Source: Pseudomonadota bacterium
Lineage (GTDB): Bacteria; Pseudomonadota; Gammaproteobacteria; Burkholderiales; Chitinibacteraceae
Direction: 5' to 3'
Assembly (NCBI GenBank): GCA_026399755.1
Contig: JAPLQI010000093.1
Span: 1-64,000 of the forward strand
DNA length: 64,000 nt
In this document: one piece after another, positions 10,251 through 21,185 of the stretch
Numbering within the stretch: the stretch's first letter is position 1
Layout of the letters: each line of letters begins with the position of its first letter
Notes under the pieces: model-generated
What the model was told of the DNA's origin: nothing
Database searches by the model: none
Seen by the model: only the letters and a program-made list of their open reading frames with translations
Position numbers and translations under genes: made by a program

Positions 10251-10766
10251 CTAGTGGCCTGAAAACCGCATGGCGCGAGCCACACGTTCAGGTGCTTCTT
10301 CAAAGAAACGCGTCAGTTCAAAAAGGGCAGATTCATACACCGTACGCTTGAATTCAATCACCGAATCCAGTGGTGACCAATATTCAGTCCAGCGCCACGC
10401 ATCAAATTCAGGATGCGTAGTGCGGCGCAAGCACACATCAGAATCGTGCCCTGTCAGGCGAAGCAAAAACCAAATTTGCTTCTGCCCTCGGTACGTACCG
10501 CGCCATTCGCGGCGAACCCAGTTTGTCGGCACATCGTACTTCAACCAGTCCCTTGTGCGGCCAATGATTTCAACATGCTGAGGGCCTAATCCGACTTCTT
10601 CCATCAGCTCGCGATACATCGCCTGTTCGGGTGTTTCACCCTGTTTAATACCGCCTTGCGGAAACTGCCACGAATGCTCTCGCACTCGTTTACCCCAGAA
10701 CACCTGGTTTTGCCGGTTGATGATGATGATGCCGACGTTAGGCCGATAGCCATCACGATCGAGCAT
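10251..10766 (-). CDS. rppH: RNA pyrophosphohydrolase RppH
   Basis: Nudix hydrolase that converts 5'-triphosphate mRNA ends to monophosphate and so triggers RNase E decay. The 171-aa protein matches RppH in length. The N-terminus [17 protein letters not shown] and the Nudix box, from GGIKQGE to REL-MEEVGL (about residues 38-60), are both intact. WQFPQGG precedes the box as in all RppH proteins. The ribosome site AAGGAT lies just before the ATG. It stands upstream of pilS on the same strand, 57 bp away. Confidence 0.95.
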   Translation of the reverse strand: MLDRDGYRPNVGIIIINRQNQVFWGKRVREHSWQFPQGGIKQGETPEQAMYRELMEEVGLGPQHVEIIGRTRDWLKYDVPTNWVRREWRGTYRGQKQIWFLLRLTGHDSDVCLRRTTHPEFDAWRWTEYWSPLDSVIEFKRTVYESALFELTRFFEEAPERVARAMRFSGH

Positions 10767-10864
10767 ATCCTTACCTGCATAAATTGCTTAGTTAACTGAT
10801 TTTTCCACATCCTACCCTGCTTGGAAACAGGTATTGCGCCCAAACAGCGACTTAATCGCAGAAT

Positions 10865-11647
10865 TTATATAAATAGTTTTCTGTCATTGTGCGGATTCAT
10901 CCTTGCAAGATCACTCACAAACTCCGGAAACTCAAGCCCCAATTGGGTTTCAAGTAATTTAGCACGCTCTGCCAACTTATCCCACGTCGGGTTGTTCTGA
11001 CCACAGCGAAAAGCAAAAGCAATCACATTTCCCTTCTGCCGCGCAGGTAAACACAGTACGCGGCCTTCAAAAACTTCACCTAAACGCTCTAAATAGTGAT
11101 TAAAACGCCGGTCTGCACCCCATAGATTCACCGCCAACACGCCGTTATCTGTAAGCCTTTGCTTGCAAGCAGAGAAAAAATCAACGGTCGCCAATGGCTC
11201 GGCAATCCCCGTGGCAGAGTAAGCATCCATCATAATTAAATCGCTTGAACCTTCTGCCATATTGTAGACATAGGCGGCACCGTCTGTGCATAACACTTCT
11301 AAGCGATCATCATCTGGCGGGAGGCAAAACATAGAGCGCGCCACCGAAATCACCTGCGGATGCAGCTCGGCGCAGGTCAGCTTAGTATCGACTAGCTTGT
11401 GATGTACCCATTTGGCAATTGATCCGCCACCTAAGCCGATCAAAAGCGCTGTTTTAGGCTGCTCAGTAAACAGCAAATAGCCAAACATACAGCGCGAATA
11501 CGAAAGAATCATTTCATTGGGGTCGGAAATCCGCATCGCGCTTTGCGTATCGTCCGCACCAAAATGCAGTTTACGAACACCTTGCGATTCAGACACATCG
11601 ATCATAATTTCATCGCCACCACGGCGGGGAGTGCGTCTACCCAGCAT
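10865..11647 (-). CDS. Spermidine synthase-like protein
   Basis: Rossmann-fold protein of the polyamine aminopropyltransferase/SpeE superfamily. The 260-aa sequence has the glycine-rich nucleotide loop LLIGLGGGSIAKW (about residue 68) and the acidic motif CAELHP that binds the adenosyl moiety. TDGAAYVYN and LIMMDAYSATG follow, corresponding to the catalytic Asp region. SpeD and other polyamine genes are absent, and many such SpeE-like proteins have no proven substrate, so I do not assign a reaction. Its ATG overlaps the ttcA stop as TAATG, implying co-translation with ttcA. Confidence 0.78.
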   Translation of the reverse strand: MLGRRTPRRGGDEIMIDVSESQGVRKLHFGADDTQSAMRISDPNEMILSYSRCMFGYLLFTEQPKTALLIGLGGGSIAKWVHHKLVDTKLTCAELHPQVISVARSMFCLPPDDDRLEVLCTDGAAYVYNMAEGSSDLIMMDAYSATGIAEPLATVDFFSACKQRLTDNGVLAVNLWGADRRFNHYLERLGEVFEGRVLCLPARQKGNVIAFAFRCGQNNPTWDKLAERAKLLETQLGLEFPEFVSDLARMNPHNDRKLFI

Positions 11648-12579
11648 TAGGCTTCTCCACAGGCGGCTTCAACTTGGATCGGCTTTCGGCTATCCATAAT
11701 AGAAATTCGTGCCGGATCGCTAAAGACTTCCTTATCAAATGCCTTATCGCCATCGTCACGCGGCTTGCCATCGGCCTTGATATTGGCAAAGTCGTAGCGT
11801 TTAGGATCAGCCAAATGCGAAGGCACTACATTGCATACGGCAGTAAACATGGTTTCTAAGCGACCAGGGAAGCGCTTATCCCAATCACGCAGCATGTCCG
11901 CAATAATTTGCCGCTGTAAATTCGGCTGAGAGCCGCATAAATTACACGGAATAATTGGAAATTCACGGGCTTCGGCGTAGCGAACAATGTCTTTTTCTTT
12001 ACAATAAGCCAGCGGGCGAATCACCACATGCTTACCGTTATCCGACACCAGCTTAGGCGGCATGCCTTTTAGCTTGCCACCGTAAAACATATTTAAGAAT
12101 AGTGTGCTGAGAATATCGTCACGATGATGACCCAAGGCAATCTTAGTCGCGCCAATCTCCTCGGCTACGCGGTACAAAATGCCACGGCGCAAACGGGAAC
12201 AAAGGCTACAGGTGGTTTTACCTTCTTCGATCACCCGGGTGACGATACTGTAGGTATCTTCCTCGATAATCCGATACTCAACGCCAATACCCGCCAAATA
12301 TGTCGGCAGTATTTCCTCTGGAAAACCCGGCTGTTTCTGATCCAAATTAACCGCAACAATACTGAAGTTAATTGGCGCAGATTTTTGCAAGCCCAGTAAG
12401 ATATCCAGCATGGTATAGCTGTCCTTACCGCCAGACAGGCAAACCATCACCTTATCGCCTTCCTCAATCATATTGAAGTGATTGATCGCATCGCCCACAT
12501 TGTGGCGTAAGCGTTTAGCGAGCTTATTGAAATTGTACTGCTGTTTTTTTTCGACTTCGGAAAGCGTTGAATCAGTCAT
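11647..12579 (-). CDS. ttcA: tRNA 2-thiocytidine(32) synthetase TtcA
   Basis: ATP- and Fe-S-dependent enzyme that thiolates C32 of certain tRNAs. The 310-aa protein has the PP-loop [15 protein letters not shown] near the N-terminus. CxxC pairs occur in [12 protein letters not shown] and [14 protein letters not shown] and supply cluster and catalytic cysteines. I choose the ATG at 12579 ([12 protein letters not shown]) because homologues start here. An open frame extends upstream to 12729, but those 50 codons run through a hairpin and do not look like TtcA. A perfect hairpin (arms AGCAGGGCGC / GCGCCCTGCT, 12597-12619) lies just upstream of the start. No good ribosome site is visible. Confidence 0.92.
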   Translation of the reverse strand: MTDSTLSEVEKKQQYNFNKLAKRLRHNVGDAINHFNMIEEGDKVMVCLSGGKDSYTMLDILLGLQKSAPINFSIVAVNLDQKQPGFPEEILPTYLAGIGVEYRIIEEDTYSIVTRVIEEGKTTCSLCSRLRRGILYRVAEEIGATKIALGHHRDDILSTLFLNMFYGGKLKGMPPKLVSDNGKHVVIRPLAYCKEKDIVRYAEAREFPIIPCNLCGSQPNLQRQIIADMLRDWDKRFPGRLETMFTAVCNVVPSHLADPKRYDFANIKADGKPRDDGDKAFDKEVFSDPARISIMDSRKPIQVEAACGEA

Positions 12580-12790
12580 ACGGGGCACCAATGCAGAGCA
12601 GGGCGCATCGCGCCCTGCTGTAGATTCTTGAATTAATGCGGATTTTACCCGATTCGGGCCAATTGCCGTAGATTCAGTGCTACTTTTTCCCAATAAATAT
12701 AAACCGCCAGCACCAAGAATCGCAGCCACCCCGCCATATTCAGCCCCTGAGTTCTGTGCTTATCCAAGGCTTCCTCACAGCGTGAAGTGC

Positions 12791-13204
12791 TTACTCGCTC
12801 AAGCTGCTGCTAATTTCAATCGTGCCTGTCAGCAATTTATGTACCGGGCAGGCATTGGCGATTTTCAGCAATTGCCCGCGCTGCTCTGCACTTAAATCCC
12901 CCGTCAGGGTGATCTTGCGGCTGATCACACTATGCTGCGGTGCAGGCTTGCCATCAGGATTGAACTGCAGCTCAACATGCACGTCAGCAAGCGGCCACTG
13001 CTTACGCTCGGCATACATTTGCAAAGTAATCGCGGTACAAGAACCCAAACTGGACAAGAGCAGATGAATCGGCGAAGGCCCGGCATTGGCCCCGCCCATT
13101 TGAACAGGCTCGTCTGCCAGCCAGTGATGACCGGACTCATTTGCAACTGAAATGGTGTACGGCGTTTTACCCGTCTTGGCGGTAACAGTCATCGAGCTTT
13201 CCAT
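12791..13204 (-). CDS. OsmC/Ohr family peroxidase-like protein
   Basis: Small thiol-dependent protein of the OsmC family, which reduces organic hydroperoxides or has related roles. The 137-aa sequence has the two expected cysteines, in [13 protein letters not shown] (about residue 56) and ANACPVHK (about residue 118). The [19 protein letters not shown] block is characteristic of the family. Start could be Met1 at 13204 or Met5 (MTVTAKTG) at 13192. The latter has GGAAAG-like purines directly upstream. It lies between pirin and ttcA on the same strand. Confidence 0.85.
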   Translation of the reverse strand: MESSMTVTAKTGKTPYTISVANESGHHWLADEPVQMGGANAGPSPIHLLLSSLGSCTAITLQMYAERKQWPLADVHVELQFNPDGKPAPQHSVISRKITLTGDLSAEQRGQLLKIANACPVHKLLTGTIEISSSLSE

Positions 13205-13299
13205 AGAGATACTCCCTTTTTATGTTTCGGATTAATGGGCAAAACGCCCCCATTCCGATTCCTTTGCAGCTAGCTGCCATTGCAAAAAAAGCAGCGCAG

Positions 13300-14166
13300 T
13301 TAAACAGGCATTTGCCCAAATTTGCCGCTATTGAAGTCCGCCATGGCCTGCATGATTTCTTCCTGTGTATTCATCACAAACGGCCCGTGCCCGACTACAG
13401 GCTCATCAATCGGCTCACCACTTAACAGCAGCACCACTGCATCGCTATTGGCCTCGATCGCCACGCTGCTGCCAGCGCGATCCAGCAGTACCATTTGTGT
13501 TTCGTCAGCCACCGTATTGCCATTGATCGATATCGAGCCGTGCAACACAAAGAGCCCCGCGTTCCAGCCCTCAGGGATGGCCAAATCACTGATGCCGCCC
13601 TGATTCAGGCGTAAATCCAAAACATTCATTGCCGTAAAAGTGCGGGCAGGCCCGGTTTTTCCATCGTACTGGCCTGCAATGACCCGCATCGTGCCTGCTG
13701 CATCTGGCAAGGAAAGCGTTGGAATCTGCTGATTAAGGATGGCTTGGTAGCCCGGTTCAGTCATTTTGTCTTTGGCAGGCAGATTGACCCAAAGCTGAAC
13801 CATCTCCAGTACACCGCCCGAGCGGGTAAACGCTTCGGAATGAAACTCATCATGCAAAATACCCGAGCCAGCCGTCATCCATTGCACATCTCCTGGGCCA
13901 ATCACACCGCCATTCCCCGCGGAATCCCGATGCGCCACTTCGCCCTTATAAACAATCGTGACCGTTTCAAAACCACGGTGCGGATGCTGGCCCACACCTG
14001 CCGGCTTGGCAGATGCAGGAAACTCTGCAGGCCCCGCGTAATCCAGCAACAAAAAGGGGCTTAAATGTTTGCCATGATTTGCATAAGAAAACATGGAGCG
14101 CACAGGAAAACCATTACCAACCCAATGCTGACGGGGTGCGCTGTAGAGGCCGAGAATCTTTTTCAT
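13300..14166 (-). CDS. Pirin family protein (bicupin)
   Basis: Cupin-fold, metal-binding protein of the pirin/YhhW family; some members have quercetinase activity. The 288-aa product contains the pirin core with metal-ligand histidines in AGVGQHPHRGFETVTIVY and the second set in GILHDEFHSE. The ATG at 14166 is chosen because AAGGAG lies seven bases upstream and it begins MKKILGLYSAPRQHWVG, as in other pirins. The longer open frame to 14364 runs into the divergent regulator. A divergent LysR gene 122 bp away is a common partner and probably controls it. Confidence 0.9.
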   Translation of the reverse strand: MKKILGLYSAPRQHWVGNGFPVRSMFSYANHGKHLSPFLLLDYAGPAEFPASAKPAGVGQHPHRGFETVTIVYKGEVAHRDSAGNGGVIGPGDVQWMTAGSGILHDEFHSEAFTRSGGVLEMVQLWVNLPAKDKMTEPGYQAILNQQIPTLSLPDAAGTMRVIAGQYDGKTGPARTFTAMNVLDLRLNQGGISDLAIPEGWNAGLFVLHGSISINGNTVADETQMVLLDRAGSSVAIEANSDAVVLLLSGEPIDEPVVGHGPFVMNTQEEIMQAMADFNSGKFGQMPV

Positions 14167-14288
14167 GTAAATCTCCTTGCTTGCTGGACCAAAGTTGAAC
14201 GATGCAGAAAGCATAAACCGGGCAGGTTTCGCTGAATAGATAGTAAAATCTACCCTCATAGTCCTATTTTTAGAACGATAAGGCAGAT

Positions 14289-15194
14289 ATGCAGGATTTA
14301 AATGATCTTTACTACTATGTGCAGGCTGTAGATCATGGTGGTTTTGCCCCCGCTGGACGAGCACTCGGCATTCCTAAATCCAAGTTAAGCAGGCGGATTG
14401 CAATGCTTGAGGAGCGACTTGGAGTAAGGCTGATTCAGCGCTCCACACGGCATTTTTCTGTAACCGAGCTGGGCCAAACTTACTATGAGCACTGCAAAGC
14501 CATGCTGGTAGAGGCGGAAGCGGCGCAAGATGTGATTGCGCAAACGCAGACCGAGCCATGCGGAATCGTAAGGATGAGCTGCCCCATAGCGCTGCTGCAA
14601 GTGAGCGTTGGCCCGATGATTGCAGACTTTATGTCTCAGCACCGCCGCGTAACAGTGCAATTAGAAGCCACCAATCGCCGGGTTGATCTCATCGAAGAAG
14701 GCATTGATTTAGCCATCAGAGTGCTGCCGCCCCCCATCAGGGACAGCGATCTGGTGATGCGCATCTTAGGCGAGCGCAAGCAGTGCTTAGTAGCCAGCCC
14801 TGCACTGCTGGCTGAAAAAGGGATGCCGGATGTTACCGCAGACTTATCAGGCTGGCCCAGCCTTGCCTTAGGCGTGCCACAGCAAGAATTTATCTGGTGC
14901 TTACTGGGGCCGGATGGTGCAAAAGCCGAAATCCATCACCGGCCTAAGCTGATTTGCAACGATATGATGGCCTTAAGAAATGCGGCACAAGCGGGTATTG
15001 GTATTGTGCAGCTGCCCACAATGATGATGCGTGAGCAGCTGGGTGATGGCTCTTTAGTTCAGCTGATTCCGGGCTGGGCACCTAGGCGGGAAATCATTCA
15101 TGCGGTGTTTCCATCCCGACGCGGATTACTGCCATCAGTACGCGCTTTGATTGATCACCTGACGCAGTGTTTTGCACAGCTGGACGAGGATTAG
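14289..15194 (+). CDS. LysR-family transcriptional regulator
   Basis: DNA-binding regulator of 301 aa. It has an N-terminal winged helix-turn-helix (residues 1-60, including GFAPAGRALGIPKSKLSRRI) and a C-terminal periplasmic-binding-like effector domain (about 90-295). It belongs to the large CrgA/AaeR-like group. It is divergent from the pirin gene with a shared 122-bp promoter region, so autoregulation and control of pirin are likely by analogy. The effector is unknown. An AAGG ribosome site precedes the ATG. Confidence 0.92.
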   Translation: MQDLNDLYYYVQAVDHGGFAPAGRALGIPKSKLSRRIAMLEERLGVRLIQRSTRHFSVTELGQTYYEHCKAMLVEAEAAQDVIAQTQTEPCGIVRMSCPIALLQVSVGPMIADFMSQHRRVTVQLEATNRRVDLIEEGIDLAIRVLPPPIRDSDLVMRILGERKQCLVASPALLAEKGMPDVTADLSGWPSLALGVPQQEFIWCLLGPDGAKAEIHHRPKLICNDMMALRNAAQAGIGIVQLPTMMMREQLGDGSLVQLIPGWAPRREIIHAVFPSRRGLLPSVRALIDHLTQCFAQLDED

Positions 15195-15254
15195 CCCTTC
15201 AATCATCCAGCAAATGAGCGCCGCTAACGGGGATGCAATTCAAACAAACCCAAA

Positions 15255-15992
15255 TTACAGCACCACACTCCTCCCCCCATCAACCGGTAAAATCACCCCG
15301 GTTAAATAAGAGGCTTCCAGCAAAAAGTGGATGGCTTGGGCGAGATCTTCGGGGCTGCCGTTACGAGCTAAAGGAATGGTATCGATGATGCGCTCACGTT
15401 CGGCATCATCAAAAACAGACTCGCCTTCGGGCCAAATATTTGCACCAGGGGCAACGGCGTTGACACGCACTTCGGGGGCTAGATCTCTAGCTAGAGACTT
15501 AGTCATTGCCACAAGGCCCGCTTTGGCGATGGTATAGATGGTGTGATTTTTATAGGGGCGATCGGCGTGGATATCGGTGATGGAGACGATCGCACCGCCG
15601 GTTTTTTTAAGCTCCGCCGCCGCAGCTTGGGCTAAAAACAAGGGCGCTTTTAAATTAGAGCCGAGCAAATCCAACCATGCCAGCTCGCTAAACTCCCCCA
15701 TCGGCGTAGGGAAAAAGGACGAGGCGTTGTTCACTACCGCATCCAAGCGCCCAAAAGCGGCCACAGCCGCCGCCACCAACTCGGGTAATCTAGCCGTGTC
15801 CAGTAAATCTAATTGCGCCAGTGCAACAGATGCGGGGCGTATAGCGTTTAGCTCATCGGCCAGCTGCTCTGCAGCAAGTGCAGATGAACGATAGTGCAGC
15901 AGCACTTTCCAGCCGCGGGCGTGCAAATATCTCGCCAAACCTGCACCTACTCTTTTCGCTCCACCGGTAATCAAAACCACTTTGTGCTGCAT
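15255..15992 (-). CDS. Pteridine reductase-type short-chain dehydrogenase (FolM-like)
   Basis: NADPH-dependent reductase of the SDR family, resembling pteridine/dihydromonapterin reductases. It has the nucleotide motif TGGAKRVGAGLARYL (TGxxxRxG, the pteridine-reductase variant of TGxxxGxG), NNAS, and the catalytic YTIAKAG (YxxxK). PVDGGRSVVL lies at the C-terminus. I prefer the ATG at 15992 (MQHKVVLITGG), with GGGA six bases upstream; the ATG at 16010 would add six residues. It is divergent from the MidA-type methyltransferase gene. Confidence 0.85.
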   Translation of the reverse strand: MQHKVVLITGGAKRVGAGLARYLHARGWKVLLHYRSSALAAEQLADELNAIRPASVALAQLDLLDTARLPELVAAAVAAFGRLDAVVNNASSFFPTPMGEFSELAWLDLLGSNLKAPLFLAQAAAAELKKTGGAIVSITDIHADRPYKNHTIYTIAKAGLVAMTKSLARDLAPEVRVNAVAPGANIWPEGESVFDDAERERIIDTIPLARNGSPEDLAQAIHFLLEASYLTGVILPVDGGRSVVL

Positions 15993-16010
15993 ATTCTGTC
16001 CCTGCCCCAT

Positions 16011-16020
16011 ACAATATTGT
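16011..16020. promoter_or_regulatory. Palindrome in the shared promoter of two divergent genes
   Basis: ACAATATTGT is a perfect 10-bp palindrome lying between the divergent starts at 15992 and 16048. It overlaps possible -10 hexamers on both strands (TACAAT on plus). The intergenic space is only 55 bp, so the two promoters must overlap or the messages have very short leaders. Confidence 0.35.
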
Positions 16021-16047
16021 TTTTATGCCCACGATTTTCCCGCCCCG

Positions 16048-17205
16048 ATGACTAATCCGCAACTCCCCACGCCATCTGATGAGGCGCTGCAAGCCAGCCA
16101 AGCCTTAATCTTACATATTAGCCAGCAGATTAAAGAATCGGATGGCTGGATTTCTTTTGCCGACTATATGCGGATGGCGCTCTACACGCCAGGCCTTGGC
16201 TATTACAGCGGTGGCGCGGCCAAATTTGGCGGCGCGGGCGATTTTGTTACCGCCCCAGAGATCTCTCCACTATTTGGTACCTGCGTTGCCAACACCATCC
16301 AACACGTATTACAGGAGTGTGGCGGCGATGTCTTAGAAATTGGCGCAGGTACGGGGCAACTCGCCGCGCAAATCTTACTAGAACTAGAGCGCTTAGATGC
16401 CCTGCCCAGCGAATACTTTATTCTGGAGCTATCTGGCGAATTACGGGAGCGCCAGCGTAAAACACTGCAAACCCTTGTGCCACATCTGGCCCACAAGGCC
16501 AAATGGCTGGATGAGCTGCCTAAGCAATTTGTGGGCGTAATGGTTGGCAATGAAGTGCTCGACGCCATGCCTTGCGAGCTAGTGCGCTTTGACGGCTATA
16601 ACTGGCTGCAATGTGGCGTGGTTGATAATAATGGCGATCTGGCTTTTGAACACCGCGCCATCGAAAATTTAAAGCTAGAAGTGGCTTGTGAAGGCTTTCC
16701 GCATATCCCGCAATACACCACCGAAATTCAGCTAGAAGCGCAGGGTTTTATTACAGCACTGGCGGCCAGCCTGCAGTTTGGTATGATTTTACTGATCGAT
16801 TACGGCTTCCCCGCTGCCGAGTTTTACCACCCAGAGCGCAGCATGGGCACGCTGATGGGCCATTACCGCCACCACAGCATTCACGATCCTTTCTTTTTCC
16901 CCGGCCTGACTGATATCACCTGTCACGTGGATTTCTCGGCGATTTACAATGCCGCCCATCAAGCGGGCCTTAGCCTTGAAGGCTACACCTCGCAAGCCAG
17001 CTATCTGATCGACGCGGGCATTTTAGACCGCGCCGCGCATATGCAGCTCGGCACGAAAGAATACCTAAAGATGTCTACCGCCTTACAAAAACTCACCAGC
17101 AATGCTGAAATGGGCGAGCTATTTAAAGTCATCGCCTTTTCTAAAGAGCTGCAAGGCAAAACTGCACCGGGCCTAGGCGGGCGGGATCGCTCAGGCGAGC
17201 TTTAA
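16048..17205 (+). CDS. SAM-dependent methyltransferase, MidA/NDUFAF7 family
   Basis: Class I methyltransferase of the COG1565 family, whose mitochondrial member methylates an arginine of complex I. The 385-aa protein has the family block starting ISFADYMRMALYTPGLGYYS, then GDFVTAPEISPLFG and the SAM-binding DVLEIGAGTGQLAAQIL (about residue 95). LLIDYGFPAAEFYHPER follows further down. The ATG at 16048 fits the family start; the longer open frame begins inside the divergent gene. The bacterial substrate is not established. Confidence 0.88.
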   Translation: MTNPQLPTPSDEALQASQALILHISQQIKESDGWISFADYMRMALYTPGLGYYSGGAAKFGGAGDFVTAPEISPLFGTCVANTIQHVLQECGGDVLEIGAGTGQLAAQILLELERLDALPSEYFILELSGELRERQRKTLQTLVPHLAHKAKWLDELPKQFVGVMVGNEVLDAMPCELVRFDGYNWLQCGVVDNNGDLAFEHRAIENLKLEVACEGFPHIPQYTTEIQLEAQGFITALAASLQFGMILLIDYGFPAAEFYHPERSMGTLMGHYRHHSIHDPFFFPGLTDITCHVDFSAIYNAAHQAGLSLEGYTSQASYLIDAGILDRAAHMQLGTKEYLKMSTALQKLTSNAEMGELFKVIAFSKELQGKTAPGLGGRDRSGEL

Positions 17206-17253
17206 GTAAAGTTTGCTTCTATATTGGGGAGACGCAGCCACGGCCCCCCTCTC

Positions 17254-17787
17254 ATGAAAGGCATTATTTTTACTGAGTTTCTAGAGCTTGTTGAGCAAAC
17301 TTGGGGCGATGAAATGGCAGATCAGTTGCTAGATGAAACTGATTTGCCATCTGGCGGCATTTATACGGCGGTGGGCACTTATCCGCACAGTGAAATCATC
17401 AGTCTAATCAACGCGCTAAGCGAAAAATCCCAATTACCCGTCGCTAAGCTCTTACATATATTTGGCGAGCATCTTTTTGGCCGGTTTGTAGCGCTCTATC
17501 CCTCATTTTTTATTGATGCACAAGACCCTTTAGATTTTTTACAGGGCATAGAAGAAATCATTCACGCCGAAGTGCTTAAGCTTTACCCTGATGCAGAATT
17601 ACCTCACTTTAGTGCCGAACGCTTAAGCCCAAACGCTCTCATCCTTAAATACAATTCACCACGCAAAATGGGCGACTTTGCCGCAGGCCTGCTCACAGGC
17701 TGTATTCGCTATTTTGGCCAGCCCATTACTTTAATTACCGAAAATCACGGCGATTTCGATCTCTTCAAATTAAACCGCCATGGATGA
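17254..17787 (+). CDS. hnoX: H-NOX heme nitric oxide/oxygen sensor
   Basis: Heme-binding sensor domain protein (HNOB) of 177 aa. The proximal heme ligand is His104 (EEIIHAEVLKLYPDAELP). The heme-propionate motif YxSxR is present as Tyr133-Ser135-Arg137 (LKYNSPRK). Both match canonical H-NOX positions within two residues. Start is the ATG at 17254 (MKGIIFTEFLELVEQTWG). The stop overlaps the start of the adjacent hybrid kinase by 8 bp (ATGGATGA), the usual H-NOX/kinase operon in which NO-bound H-NOX inhibits the kinase. Here that kinase has a nonsense codon. Confidence 0.93.
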   Translation: MKGIIFTEFLELVEQTWGDEMADQLLDETDLPSGGIYTAVGTYPHSEIISLINALSEKSQLPVAKLLHIFGEHLFGRFVALYPSFFIDAQDPLDFLQGIEEIIHAEVLKLYPDAELPHFSAERLSPNALILKYNSPRKMGDFAAGLLTGCIRYFGQPITLITENHGDFDLFKLNRHG

Positions 17788-19108
17788 GAAAGAACTTCTG
17801 CGGCTACAAAAACGGAGCTTAAGAGAAAGATTGGCCCGCAAAGAAGCCGAAGCGCTGCTCGAAGCCAAAAGCTTAGATCTCTACACCGCCAACCAAGCCT
17901 TGCAACGACTAGCCGATCAGCTAGAAGAACGGGTTATACAAAGAACGTAGCAACTCGAAGCCGCCCTTGATGCCAGCCAAGCCGCCACGCGGGCCAAAAG
18001 CAGCTTTTTGGCCATTATGGGCCACGAAATTCGCACCCCGCTGAATGGCATTTTGGGCATTGCCCAATTATTAGAACACAGCCCACTTAACGAAGACCAA
18101 GCCAGCATGCTGGCCACCCTAAGCCGCTGCGGTGATTCCCTTTTAACCCTCATCAATGAGATTTTGGATTACTCCAAGCTAGAAGCCAGCCAAATGACGC
18201 TGGAATCTACGCCGGTAAACCTGCCAGAATTACTACACGATATCGTAAAGCTCTACCACCCTATCGCCAGCCAAAAACAACTATCGCTTACATTAGAAAT
18301 CAACAGCAATGTAGAGCCGTGGATCAAAAGCGACCCGCTGCGCCTAAGGCAGATATTACAAAACCTATTAGGCAACGCGATTAAATTTACCCAGCACGGC
18401 TATGTCTCCATCCTTGCAGAGCAATCCCAACAAACGCTCACTCTTATAATTAGCGATAGCGGCATAGGCATCAGGCAAGAACAGCTCGCCACCTTATTTA
18501 AACCCTTCTCACAAGCCGATAGCACCATCACCCGCCAATACGGAGGCACCGGCCTAGGGCTGGCGATAGTTTCGCGCATCATCGAGCTGATGGGCGGCGA
18601 TATCCAGCTAACAAGCGAGTACGGATCGGGCAGCGTTTTTTTAATCCATTTACCTCTGCAAAGTAGCGAAAGCAACACGCCTACTCGCCTAGGCAAAGCC
18701 GCCACCACCCCACTGCCGCCAGATTTGCATGTGCTCATTGCAGAGGACAACGCCGTCAATCAATTTGTAGCCCAGCGCTGTATTGAGCAAGCTGGCGCAC
18801 GCGCCACCGTGGTGGACAACGGCGAAGCGGCACTGCAAATACTAAAAATCATTCGTTTCCCCGTTGTGCTGATGGATTTATCCATGCCGGTCCTAGATGG
18901 ATTAAGCGCCTGCCGGGCCATACGCGCCCAACCAGAATGCTACGGCCAGCCTTGGATTATCGCCCTCACCGCAAATTCACTCATCGACGATCGCTCTGCC
19001 TGCCTTGAAGCAGGCATGGATGATTTCATCGCAAAACCATTTAATTTTGAACAAATTCAAGCAGCTATCAGCAGAGCCATCTGCTCCCAGCAAAGTGCAA
19101 AAAAATAA
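17780..19108 (+). pseudogene. H-NOX-associated hybrid histidine kinase with in-frame amber codon
   Basis: The frame begins at ATG 17780 inside the H-NOX stop and would encode 442 residues, but codon 57 (17948-17950) is TAG. Upstream is a charged coiled coil ending ERVIQRT; downstream it continues QLEAALDASQAATRAK, the usual linker into HisKA. A single C-to-T or G-to-T change would restore Gln or Glu. After the stop all domains are intact: HisKA (FLAIMGHEIRTPLNG), HATPase_c (DSGIGI, GGTGLGLAI) and a receiver (LIAEDNAVNQ, Asp in VVLMDLSMPVLDG). Restart at TTG 18008 or ATG 18017 would lack the coiled coil. It could be a pseudogene, a readthrough site, or a sequencing error. Confidence 0.88.
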
Positions 19109-19143
19109 AACCACAAAATATCGCCAAATTCTCATAAAGAGTG

Positions 19144-19172
19144 TTGACAGCTAAAATAAAAGAAACCATAAT
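19144..19172 (+). promoter_or_regulatory. Sigma-70 promoter of tRNA-Met
   Basis: A near-consensus promoter: TTGACA at 19144-19149, a 17-bp spacer and CATAAT at 19167-19172. Transcription would start near 19179, a few bases before the tRNA 5' end. No other gene lies between. Confidence 0.85.
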
Positions 19173-19186
19173 GCGTCCCTCTTTAA

Positions 19187-19263
19187 GGCTATGTAGCTCA
19201 GTTGGTTAGAGCACAGCACTCATAATGCTGGGGTCGCAGGTTCGAGTCCCGCCATAGCCACCA
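19187..19263 (+). tRNA. tRNA-Met (anticodon CAT)
   Basis: A 77-nt cloverleaf with encoded CCA. The acceptor stem pairs GGCTATG with CATAGCC. The D arm has AGCTCAGTTGGTTAGAGC, the anticodon loop reads CTCATAA, and the T arm contains GGTTCGAGTCC. The G1-C72 pair and lack of an unpaired C1 indicate the elongator rather than initiator type. Without the modifying enzyme context it could in principle be an Ile2 (lysidine) tRNA, but Met is more likely. Its 3' end is the left boundary of the genomic island. Confidence 0.95.
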
Positions 19264-19332
19264 GATACTTCTCTGGTTAGCGCCAGAGAGAGAAGCCCCG
19301 CAAATCTAACGATTGCGGGGCTTTTTCTTGCC
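19254..19332 (+). repeat. Left direct repeat of island (attL-like): tRNA 3' tail plus terminator
   Basis: The last bases of tRNA-Met, the following spacer and the terminator hairpin recur at 34601-34679. Only about five or six mismatches separate the two copies over 79 bp. Integrases commonly use tRNA 3' ends and leave such direct repeats. The copy here is joined to the intact tRNA. Confidence 0.8.
19293..19327 (+). terminator. tRNA-Met terminator
   Basis: Hairpin with arms AGCCCCGCAA / TTGCGGGGCT and a short loop, followed by TTTTTC. It lies 30 bp after the tRNA CCA end. A diverged copy is at 34640-34674. Confidence 0.9.
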
Positions 19333-19432
19333 TGCTTCTCCTGCCCCCGCCTTAATAATCCCCCAAGTCCTACACTGCTTTGCCAGTTATAATCTGACGC
19401 AACCTTTCGCTAGACATAAAGAATAATTAAAC

Positions 19433-20975
<1,543 letters not shown>

Positions 20976-20986
<11 letters not shown>

Positions 20987-21185
20987 ATGTGAAGAAACGG
21001 TTCTGATTCTTGATGAAATGGTCAACCTTGATAAAACCGAACTGCCCTTTGGAAAACGCTGGGGCGGACAATTGGTGCGATTAACTCCAGCGCACCTTGA
21101 AGCGCTGCAAGCTGGGAAATTTCTCGCCATTGATGACCAAAACGAATATGTGGTTTATTTAGCATTGGAAAAGGATAAATCATGA
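20976..21185 (+). CDS. Small hypothetical protein between hsdM and yhcG-like gene
   Basis: A 69-aa acidic ORF (starts MSFECEETVLILDEMV) with no recognised domain. It overlaps the hsdM stop by 11 bp and the next gene by 4 bp (ATGA), so it is placed as a translationally coupled operon member. The start reuses the TATGAGTTTTGA overlap that otherwise precedes hsdS. It could be a small accessory or antitoxin-like partner of the following nuclease, but nothing in the sequence shows that. Confidence 0.6.

Noticed and set aside
12580-12729. N-terminal 50-residue extension of TtcA
   Set aside because: Crosses a perfect hairpin and has no TtcA similarity; homologues begin at MTDSTL.
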